From Elusimicrobiales bacterium (GTDB taxonomy: Bacteria > Elusimicrobiota > Elusimicrobia > Elusimicrobiales > UBA9959), in contig JAQTOU010000001.1 in NCBI GenBank assembly GCA_028713125.1, forward strand, positions 142,273 to 206,272: 64,000 bases of DNA, in the 5' to 3' direction. Made by a program: the position numbers and the translations under genes. Below are positions 33,201 to 39,178 of the stretch, one piece after another. The notes beneath the pieces were generated by a model. The model was not told the DNA's origin. It saw only the letters and a list, made by a program, of their open reading frames with translations, and ran no database searches. Each line of letters begins with the position of its first letter. The stretch's first letter is position 1.

Positions 33201-33892
33201 CCATAGACCTGGGCCTGGACGGCCGCTGGCTGCCCGGGCACCTCCCCGTCTCTAACGCCGGGGCCCGCGCGGCGCTCGAGAAGCTCTGGGGGCATAAACT
33301 GCCTTCCTGGGACGGCCTTAGCGGCCCGGGTATCATAGAGGCCGCCCGCGGCGGCGCGGTCAAGTCGCTGCTGACCTGGGGCGACACAGGCCTGGACGGC
33401 CTGGACCTGAAGGGCGCTTTCGCCGTCTCCGGCGAGTGGGTCCTTCCTTCGCAGCTGCACCCCGCCTCGGTGGTCTTTCCCGCCGCGCTTTTCTCCGAAG
33501 ACGCCGGCTCCTTTACCTCCTTCGACAGGAAAGTAAGGCAGGCGCCAGGCTGGAGGCCCCAGGGCGCGCCCCAGCCCAACTGGATCGTCCTTTCCGACCT
33601 CGCGAAGCACCTCGGCCTCGAAAGGCATGAGGCTATTTCAGGGCTGCGCCATGAGATAGGCGCGGCGAACGCGCTTTATCACAAGCTCGGCTGGGAGAAG
33701 TGGAAGGGCGGCGTTCATTCCTCCGCCTGGAAAGGGGAACTCTCCCCCGTCCTGCTGGACCCGGAGAAAGAGGAAGCTCTCCCCTCCCCCCGGCTGCCGG
33801 GCTATTTGACCGGCGGGGATATGCCGGAGAAGTTTATACAGGCGCGCCTCAGGGAAGCGGCTTTCCAGCGCGCGCTAAAAACTACGGATTAG
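30263..33892 (+). CDS. NuoG/GltD/formate-dehydrogenase-like fusion, NAD(P)H-ferredoxin oxidoreductase subunit
   Basis: A 1209-residue fusion. An N-terminal [2Fe-2S] domain (CFDPRLPPYASCFIC) comes first. A GltD/NfnB-type module (about 95-560) follows, with Cys-rich CIAPCNMACPAGIDI and CGRICPHPCEDNC, FAD motif VIGGGPGGMSAAHYL, and NAD(P)-binding VVVGGGNTAIDCARTAL with a downstream YRRSR typical of NADPH binding. A two-cluster ferredoxin is next (CILCGRCVRVC, CKSCGQCVAACP). The C-terminal molybdopterin-like region begins with its [4Fe-4S] motif CPYCGAGC. Where formate dehydrogenases carry Sec/Cys (xHGPSVAGL) this protein has LGGPGVGGDL (Leu815-Gly816), and the terminal dinucleotide-binding domain is absent. 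The Mo domain is therefore probably non-catalytic, as in NuoG. GGGAGG precedes the ATG. With the NuoEF fusion it resembles Sporomusa-type (Stn) bifurcating transhydrogenases; that identity is inferred. Confidence 0.87.
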   Translation: MNKITITLDGIQVKTAPGSTLLEAARSQGIEIPTLCFDPRLPPYASCFICIVEVEGRRGMIPACATRCEEGMVVRTNTDNIRKLRKLGLELLLSNHHGDCIAPCNMACPAGIDIRAYLSEAIRGNFSDSLRIIKERNPFPSVCGRICPHPCEDNCRRKLVDDAVSINQVKRFVSDRDRCSVDAWKPEVAPANGKKIAVIGGGPGGMSAAHYLAVLGYSVTVFEAMEKAGGMLRYGVPDYRLPPVVIDAEIEQIQALGVELRTSMAWGRDFHLADLRKKGYAATVVAIGAWTGQAMGVEGEDRDGVWSGIAMLERANKGEKLKLGKRVVVVGGGNTAIDCARTALRLDAEEVSIVYRRSRAEMPANPEEIHEADEEGVKMLFLTAPVSFSGSGKVINMHCVKMQLGAPDASGRRRPEPVPGSEHVIAADSVIAAIGQKVRWEGFDGDGLALTKWGTPEADPKTLRSTNNPEVFVCGDCFTGPATAIEAIAGGRRAALSIHAQLTGTPQDLSPHAFNIRKGALKDLSPAEYAHHPKKPRTKTPQLDAFSRARTCSEVSKTLAESEAVEEARRCLLCGCQEVDTCQLRRYSGQYGAKGELYAGEKTSGVKMPKHPFIDRDHQKCILCGRCVRVCVELQGSGAIGLAGRGFVTEVSSAWSSRLPEYACKSCGQCVAACPAGALSARFQGTTVPAWRASAQSALCPYCGAGCVLDFSTADGKIQRLNNKLDGKPGNAMVCSRAFSGFDLLETDCRLKTPMIKEKGSWHKAKWDEAMRAAAEGLKKTSGKPAAVLGSPRLSNEALYLLQKIGRAALGTNNLGGPGVGGDLAAAARAFGFNASTAALEDIGKADFILSALPDLEAFYPSVAAVLREAAIRGAKVRLNPGSREVYGRWLKSAVEERADSKLEGLKELSASLKKQKSAKPPSVPDSALAELLAAKHPVIIADPSLIPGAELAALCDLLILLGKPGGLLLLRAGSNSQGAIDLGLDGRWLPGHLPVSNAGARAALEKLWGHKLPSWDGLSGPGIIEAARGGAVKSLLTWGDTGLDGLDLKGAFAVSGEWVLPSQLHPASVVFPAALFSEDAGSFTSFDRKVRQAPGWRPQGAPQPNWIVLSDLAKHLGLERHEAISGLRHEIGAANALYHKLGWEKWKGGVHSSAWKGELSPVLLDPEKEEALPSPRLPGYLTGGDMPEKFIQARLREAAFQRALKTTD

Positions 33893-33909
33893 GAAAAGGC
33901 CGCAACCGA

Positions 33910-35832
33910 ATGCAAAAAAAAAGAAGCGACCAGCTGAGATCCGCCGCGGCACTGCTGTTCCTGTCTCTTCTGCTCTTCCCGCGGCAGGCCGCCGCTATTA
34001 CCCCCGAAAAAAATCTCCAGCGCCTGGCCCTCAGGCAGGCCGCCGTAAAGACCCAGGCCTGGAAAAGCGACTACTGGCTGAAGCTGCTTTATTACAAAAA
34101 GAAGCTGCTCGGCCGCGAGCGCAGCCTTTCGGAGAACCCGGAGTTCTTTCTCGCGAAGTGGGGCAGTATAAGTCCCCGCCTCGAGCTGGAAGCGGCCCTG
34201 GACGGGCTTTTCTTCGATGGAGACCCCGGCGTCAGCCCGGAATGCCGCTTTCCGGAGCGCTATCGGTGGCTGAGGGAAAAGTTCAGCATCCCCTCTTCTT
34301 CCTTCCCCCCGCCCGAGTGTAAAGATTTCGAAGCCTGGAAAGCCGGGCTCGACACTGAATCGGTAAGCCTGGTTTTCGCCGCCGGCACGCTCGATACTCC
34401 TTCCGCTTTTTACGGTAACACATTCCTGCGCCTGCGCAAGCGCGGCGCCGCCGACGGTCTCGCGGACCAGGCCGCCGGCTACTCCGCGGCCGCGGACGCG
34501 GAGCGCGGTTTTTTCTTCGCTCTTAAAAGCGCCGCCGGCGCCTACCCGGCGCGGTTCTCCGTCCTGCCCTACGAAGAGAAACTGGGTCAGTACAGTGATA
34601 TAAAGAACCGCGACCTCTGGGAATTCCCGCTCGAGCTGGACCAGGACGGGATAGACCGCCTGCTGCGCCACGCCTGGGAGCTGCGCGGCGCTCCTTTTTC
34701 CTATTACTTTTTTACCCGGAACTGCGCCTGGCAGCTTATGCCGCTGCTGGACATAGTCAAGCCGGAGCTCAAGCTCTCCCGGCGTTTTTCCTCCTGGGTT
34801 CTTCCGCAGGATACGGTGAAAGCCGCCCTCGCGGGTTCCGCCGCTCCGGCCTGGCGGCCTTCCTTATGGAGGACGGTAGACTGGAAAAGAGGGCAGCTCA
34901 CCGAGGAGGAAAAAGCCTCCGTGCTCAGGCTTTCGCGCGGCTACCAGCCCGCGGAATTGAACAGGCTTGAAGCCGGAGATCCTATCCGCAAGACGGCAGT
35001 CCTGGAGACCGCTTCCGACTATCTGAACTGGAATTTCTATTCAGGGCGCATCGGAAAGCCCGAGTTCGAGAGCCGCGGCGCGCCGCTCCTCGCCGCCCTC
35101 GCGCCGCTGAACGGACGCTCGGTTTTCGCCGGCGGGCCCCCGCGCCCGCCCAGCGTCCTGGAAGGCCACAAAAGCCTCAGGCTGGGCGCCGGGCTGGTTT
35201 CATTGCGGAACGGGCCGGCCTACGAACTGCAGGCCCGCTTCGCCCTCCAGGACCTCCTGGACGCTCCCGAAGGCTATCTGCCCGACGCGGCGCTAGAGTC
35301 GGGCTCCTTCCGCCTGCGTTATGAGAAACACTATAACAGGCTCTATATGAAAGAGGCCAGACTGGCGCATATAATGAGCCTTAGCCCCTGGGACGAATGG
35401 ACGCGCCGCCAGTCTTGGGAGCTCTCGGCCGGCCTGGAGCAGGCCGGAGAAACCGGGCGGCAGAGCGGCCGGTCGGCCATCTGGGACATGAGCGCGGGCT
35501 CGGGGCTTGCCGTGGAATGGCGCGGCCCCGTGAGGCAGCTCTGGTACGCCATGGTACAGGCCGACAGCGGCTTCGGCCCGGCGCTGAACGCGAACTGGCG
35601 CGCCGGCGCGGGCCTTAAAGCGGGACTGCTCGCCGAGAGAGGGCCGGTCCGCGCCCTGTTCGAGGCCCGCTATATCAGCTACGCCATAGGCGACACCCGC
35701 CCTCTCTGGGCCGGCTCGCTCGCGGCCTCGCTGCGCCTTGACGCGAACAGCTCGGCGCGGCTTGAGTACTCCTGGCGCGGGGAAGAGAAAGAGGCCGGGC
35801 TCTATTTTTACCAGTTCCTTTCCGCCCCGTAA
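33910..35832 (+). CDS. DUF4105 (Lnb-like) secreted or outer-membrane protein
   Basis: A 640-residue exported protein. ATG 33910 starts a signal peptide (RSAAALLFLSLLLFPRQAAA); only a weak ribosome site is seen. The central region has the DUF4105 signature: VFAAGTLDTPSAFYGNTFLRL, the polar PYEEKLGQYSDIKNRDLWEFPL segment and SYYFFTRNCAWQLMPLLD, with the conserved Asn-Cys that gives these proteins a papain/NlpC-like look. The last 150 residues alternate hydrophobic strands and end LYFYQFLSAP, like a small outer-membrane barrel. It starts 17 bases after the NuoG/GltD fusion and may share its transcript, though the function looks unrelated. Substrate unknown. Confidence 0.8.
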   Translation: MQKKRSDQLRSAAALLFLSLLLFPRQAAAITPEKNLQRLALRQAAVKTQAWKSDYWLKLLYYKKKLLGRERSLSENPEFFLAKWGSISPRLELEAALDGLFFDGDPGVSPECRFPERYRWLREKFSIPSSSFPPPECKDFEAWKAGLDTESVSLVFAAGTLDTPSAFYGNTFLRLRKRGAADGLADQAAGYSAAADAERGFFFALKSAAGAYPARFSVLPYEEKLGQYSDIKNRDLWEFPLELDQDGIDRLLRHAWELRGAPFSYYFFTRNCAWQLMPLLDIVKPELKLSRRFSSWVLPQDTVKAALAGSAAPAWRPSLWRTVDWKRGQLTEEEKASVLRLSRGYQPAELNRLEAGDPIRKTAVLETASDYLNWNFYSGRIGKPEFESRGAPLLAALAPLNGRSVFAGGPPRPPSVLEGHKSLRLGAGLVSLRNGPAYELQARFALQDLLDAPEGYLPDAALESGSFRLRYEKHYNRLYMKEARLAHIMSLSPWDEWTRRQSWELSAGLEQAGETGRQSGRSAIWDMSAGSGLAVEWRGPVRQLWYAMVQADSGFGPALNANWRAGAGLKAGLLAERGPVRALFEARYISYAIGDTRPLWAGSLAASLRLDANSSARLEYSWRGEEKEAGLYFYQFLSAP

Positions 35833-35879
35833 GCCTCCCGCCCATTGCTGAGAGCCGCAGTATTTCATAGTATTATCCC

Positions 35880-36329
35880 ATGCTTGAAACCATCCCCCCG
35901 CAGTATGTCTGGATAATCGTAGGCCTGGCGATAATGAGCATGGAGCTCTTCCTGCCCGGCTTCATACTCTGCTTCTTCGGCCTGGGAGCTGTGCTCACCG
36001 GCCTGCTCAAGATCTTCCTCCCGATGGGCGTCAACACCCAGTTGGTTATCTTCGCCGTGCTCTCCATCGTGCTGCTGGTTTCCTTCCGGCGCTACGCCCA
36101 GGGCTATTTCACCGGCAGGGTATCCAACCAAAACCCGACCGGCCGCCCCATGGAGACGCATACCGGCGAAACCGCCATCGTGACGGAGGACATAATCCCT
36201 AATTCCCCGCGCGGCAAGGTGGAGTTCCACGGAACCTCCTGGAACGCCGACGCCGACGTGGAAATAAAGACGGGCGTGAAAGTCACTATCGTGGAGCGCC
36301 ACGACCTCACTCTCAAAGTAAAACCTTAA
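35880..36329 (+). CDS. NfeD-like membrane protein with OB-fold
   Basis: A 149-residue protein with about three N-terminal helices (WIIVGLAIMSMELFLPGFILCFFGLGAVLTGLL and VIFAVLSIVLLVSF) and a C-terminal OB-like domain (TGETAIVTEDIIPNSPRGKVEFHGTSWNADADVEIKTG). This is the short NfeD1b form without the ClpP-like protease domain. NfeD proteins pair with SPFH/stomatin proteins in membrane microdomains, and a stomatin-like gene follows after 19 bases, so the pairing is conserved here. Confidence 0.92.
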   Translation: MLETIPPQYVWIIVGLAIMSMELFLPGFILCFFGLGAVLTGLLKIFLPMGVNTQLVIFAVLSIVLLVSFRRYAQGYFTGRVSNQNPTGRPMETHTGETAIVTEDIIPNSPRGKVEFHGTSWNADADVEIKTGVKVTIVERHDLTLKVKP

Positions 36330-36348
36330 GCCAGCCAAGGAGAAAAAT

Positions 36349-37380
36349 ATGGATCCAGTTTCTACCTCTACTGTATTCCCCCTCGCAACAGTCGTTATCG
36401 GCGCCTTTATATTATTCATCATTACGGTGCTCGCCAACACCGCCAGGATCGTGCCGCAGAAGACCGTCTTTATTATAGAGCGGCTGGGTAAATATTACGC
36501 CACGCTCGAAGCCGGCTTCCATATCCTTATCCCCTTTGTTGATAAGGTGGCCTACAGGCACAGCATGAAGGAAATGGTGATGGACGTTCCGCCGCAGGTC
36601 TGCATCACCAAGGATAACATCTCCGTCGAGGTGGACGGTATCCTCTACATCCAGATCGTGGACCCGACCAAGGCCTCCTACGGCGTGACCAACTACGAGT
36701 TCGCCACCACCCAGCTTGCGCAGACCACCATGCGCAGCGAGATCGGCAAGATAGAGCTGGACCGCACTTTCGAAGAGCGCGAGAAGATCAACATGGAGAT
36801 CGTGGCGGCCGTGGACAAGGCGTCCAGCCCCTGGGGCATCAAGGTGACGCGCCACGAGATCAAGAACATCACTCCTCCTGAAAGCATCAAGGGCGCGATG
36901 GAAAAGCAGATGCGCGCCGAGCGCGAGAAGCGCGCGATCATCGCCGAGTCTGAGGGCGAAAAGCAGGCCAAGATCAACCGCGCCGAGGGCGACAAGCAGC
37001 AGGCTATCGCGCTCTCCGAGGGCGAGAAGATGAAGCGCATCAACGAGGCCGAGGGCCGCGGGCAGGAGATCGAGCGCATCGCCTTCGCGACCGCGAAGGG
37101 TATCCGCGAGATAGCCAACGCCATCAGCGAGAAGGGCGGCTCCGACGCCGTGAACCTGCGCATAGCCGAGCAGTACCTGCAGGAGTTCGGTAAGCTGGCG
37201 CAGCGCAACAATACCATGATCATCCCGTCAGACCTCGGGAACGTGGCCGGGATGGTCGCTTCGATCGGTAAAGTCCTGACGACCACCCGCGGCAATAACG
37301 CGCCGGAACCTGCCGTTGCCGCCGCGCAGGTGAACACGCAGTTCCCCCCGCAGCGTCCGCCCCAGCAGCGCCCCGCTTAA
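36349..37380 (+). CDS. SPFH-domain stomatin/paraslipin-like membrane scaffold protein
   Basis: A 343-residue protein. One N-terminal membrane helix (about 10-30) is followed by the SPFH domain (VPQKTVFIIERLGKYYATLEAGFHILIPFVDKV through TRHEIKNITPP). A long charged coiled coil (about 180-250) has AEREKRAIIAESEGEKQAKIN and EGEK repeats. A C-terminal oligomerisation region and a Pro/Gln-rich tail (FPPQRPPQQRPA) follow. It assembles ring-like membrane complexes with its NfeD partner encoded upstream and may regulate proteases or lipid domains. GGAGA precedes the ATG. A strong terminator follows the stop. Confidence 0.95.
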   Translation: MDPVSTSTVFPLATVVIGAFILFIITVLANTARIVPQKTVFIIERLGKYYATLEAGFHILIPFVDKVAYRHSMKEMVMDVPPQVCITKDNISVEVDGILYIQIVDPTKASYGVTNYEFATTQLAQTTMRSEIGKIELDRTFEEREKINMEIVAAVDKASSPWGIKVTRHEIKNITPPESIKGAMEKQMRAEREKRAIIAESEGEKQAKINRAEGDKQQAIALSEGEKMKRINEAEGRGQEIERIAFATAKGIREIANAISEKGGSDAVNLRIAEQYLQEFGKLAQRNNTMIIPSDLGNVAGMVASIGKVLTTTRGNNAPEPAVAAAQVNTQFPPQRPPQQRPA

Positions 37381-37400
37381 GCCAAGCGGCCAAATAAAGA

Positions 37401-37425
37401 ACCGGGAGCCCTCTCCCGGTTTTTT
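37401..37425 (+). terminator. Intrinsic terminator of the NfeD-stomatin operon
   Basis: ACCGGGAG/CTCCCGGT hairpin (37401-37420) with a CCCT loop, then TTTTT. Confidence 0.93.
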
Positions 37426-37429
37426 ATTT

Positions 37430-37885
37430 ATTGGACATAAAAGAAGACCCTTAGGGTTGCGACGAAAAACACGTTCGGCCACACCGCGCATTCGATAGGC
37501 GGCTGGGCGGCCTACCGTGCGGGCCGGAACGCAAAACGCGTTCGGGCACACCGTGCCCTCACTCCGTGTTCGCCCGCCGGGCTATGCAACCGGCGGGCTC
37601 TCCGAGGGTTTTGCTAACCCGGCCCGCTCGGTCTCCGCCCAGATTGTTCGCCTTAACGCAACCTCGCCGACTATTCAAGTGAGCGGAGGGGCGGCAAGGG
37701 TATGGGTTCGGAGCGACCTCTCGGAGGCCCGAGCTTGCATAAGCGCGAGGGCCGAGAGAGGAGGCGCGGCCACGGTGTGGCCGACGCCGTGAGCGACGGG
37801 CCCATACCCTTGCCGCCCCGACTTCGCATCCTGTTAGATACAGTTGAATTGTGTCGCTTCGCTCCACCCGCGGCTCTTCTATTAA
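37430..37885. other. 456-bp non-coding stretch packed with inverted repeats
   Basis: No convincing gene: short frames exist on both strands, but they overlap each other and have no ribosome sites or family motifs. The stretch has a 9-bp hairpin (37572-37580 with 37590-37598) and a pair of diverged direct repeats (CGTTCGGCCACACCG near 37472 and CGTTCGGGCACACCG near 37539). The largest structure is the inverted repeat listed at 37688-37819. Base composition is as GC-rich as the genes. It may be a structured RNA, a non-autonomous repeat element or gene remnants. Confidence 0.55.
37688..37819. repeat. Long inverted repeat with nested hairpins
   Basis: Perfect 19-bp arms (GGGGCGGCAAGGGTATGGG at 37688-37706 and its complement at 37801-37819) enclose 94 bases. 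Inside are a second stem (CCTCTCGG at 37717-37724 with CCGAGAG near 37752) and a third (CGGCCAC/GTGGCCG, 37767-37783). The fold is a multi-branched cruciform or RNA. There is no T-tract, so it is not a simple terminator. Confidence 0.75.
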
Positions 37886-39025
37886 TTAGTATTTCCAGGC
37901 GGAGAGGCGGCGGAGGGCTTCGTCCAGGGTGGCGTCTTTTTTGGCGAAGCAGAAGCGGACGATGCCGCGCTGCGGGTTCTCGGAGTAGAAGGCGCTGACC
38001 GGGATGGCGGCTACGCGCGCTTCTTTGACCATGCGCGCGCAGAAGCCGGCGTCGTCCCCGGCGGGACCGAGGTCCACGCTCAGGAAATAGGTGGCCTGGC
38101 TCGGAAGCACTTTGTAGCCCGCGCCCGTAAGGCCTTTGGCGAAGCGGTCATGCGAGGCGCGCAGGGAATCTTTCAGGCCTTCGTAATAAGTGTCGCCGAG
38201 CCCAAGGCCGTAGGCGACGGCCGACTGCAGGTTGGGCGGAGTGCAGAAAGTGAGATATTGGTGAGCCTTAGAAAGGACTTTCATAAGCTCCGGCGCGGCG
38301 CAGACCAGGCCGACTTTCCAGCCGGTGAGGGAAAAGATCTTGCCGGCGGAGCCGATCTTTACACAGCGGTCCCGCAGGCCGGGAAGAGCCATCAGCGGGA
38401 TATGCCGCGGTCCGTCGAAGACAGTGTGCTCCCAGACCTCGTCGCAAATCGCTATAGCGTTGTATTTAAGGACGTAGCGCCCGAGCAGCTCCAGGTCCTC
38501 GCGCGGGAAGGCCGTGCCTGCAGGGTTGAGCGGATCGTTAAAAAGCACGGCGCGGGTCTTCGGCCCGAAAGCGCGCTTAAGGTCCTCTTCGTTAAGCCGC
38601 CAGCCCGGGGAGCGGAGGGTTACGAAGCGCGGTATCCCGCCGGCCCTGCGGACTAGCGGAAGGTAGGCGTCGTACATCGGCTGGAACAGGACCACCTCGT
38701 CCCCCGGCTCCAGGATAGCCATAAGCGCGCCGGCGAGCGCTTCAGTGGCGCCCGACGTCACCATCACTTCCTTCTCCCAATCCAGGTCCAGTCCCTGGAA
38801 GCGTTCGTAGTGCACGGCCGCCGCCCGGCGCAGCTCGGACAGCCCCATCATCGGCGCGTACTGGTTCCAGCCGCCCAGAACGTTTTCCGCCGCCTTGCGC
38901 CTGACCTCCTCCGGGCCAGGGTCGTCGGGAAAGCCCTGCCCCAGGTTCACGGCGTCATTGGCCGCGGCCAGCCGCGACATGCTTTCGAAAATAGTGGTGG
39001 CTGAGTCCGAAAATACGCTGTTCAT
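37886..39025 (-). CDS. PLP-dependent class I/II aminotransferase
   Basis: A 379-residue fold-type I aminotransferase. Motifs are the N-terminal VNLGQGFPDDPGP, WNQYAPMMGLSELRRAAAVHY, VTSGATEALAGALMAILEPGDEVVLF, FNDPLNPAGTAFPREDL with the PLP-ring Asn, CDEVWEHTVFDG with the Asp to N1, and the Schiff-base Lys in GSAGKIFSLTGWKVG. The LGQGFPD start and the Lys loop match the KAT/YbdL group, which transaminates methionine, aromatic amino acids or kynurenine with 2-oxo acids. The substrate is not decidable here. It has its own extended -10 promoter and a leader of about 120 bases with two hairpins. Confidence 0.93.
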   Translation of the reverse strand: MNSVFSDSATTIFESMSRLAAANDAVNLGQGFPDDPGPEEVRRKAAENVLGGWNQYAPMMGLSELRRAAAVHYERFQGLDLDWEKEVMVTSGATEALAGALMAILEPGDEVVLFQPMYDAYLPLVRRAGGIPRFVTLRSPGWRLNEEDLKRAFGPKTRAVLFNDPLNPAGTAFPREDLELLGRYVLKYNAIAICDEVWEHTVFDGPRHIPLMALPGLRDRCVKIGSAGKIFSLTGWKVGLVCAAPELMKVLSKAHQYLTFCTPPNLQSAVAYGLGLGDTYYEGLKDSLRASHDRFAKGLTGAGYKVLPSQATYFLSVDLGPAGDDAGFCARMVKEARVAAIPVSAFYSENPQRGIVRFCFAKKDATLDEALRRLSAWKY

Positions 39026-39051
39026 ACGCTGTCCTTGCGCCGTTAAATGAA

Positions 39052-39113
39052 CGACCCCGGCCGCATTGGACCAAGGTCGGTGTTCGCTTTAGGCCTGGAA
39101 GGCCAAGTTGAAC
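39052..39113 (-). promoter_or_regulatory. Structured 5' leader of the aminotransferase gene
   Basis: Two stem-loops can form in the transcript. In the first, GTTC...GAAC encloses GGCCT-TCC-AGGCC (39113-39082). In the second, CGACC...GGTCG spans 39079-39052. They lie between the promoter at 39152-39160 and the start at 39025. I do not recognise a riboswitch class. Confidence 0.4.
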
Positions 39114-39151
39114 TTTAAAGTCCCGCCCGCGGGCGCCTGCCCGATAATTAA

Positions 39152-39160
39152 ATTATACCA
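39152..39160 (-). promoter_or_regulatory. Extended -10 promoter of the aminotransferase
   Basis: TGGTATAAT on the minus strand is identical to the nine bases upstream of nifJ. The predicted start is near 39145. Confidence 0.6.
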
Positions 39161-39178
39161 AATGGCCCTCCGCGGTCC

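Noticed and set aside
37688-37819. Inverted repeat read as an insertion-sequence end pair
   Set aside because: No transposase and no target-site duplication could be seen, and the arms enclose only 94 bases. Kept as a structured repeat instead.
37517-37867. Two overlapping short frames on opposite strands in the inverted-repeat region
   Set aside because: They overlap each other and the repeat arms, have no ribosome site, and show no family resemblance.
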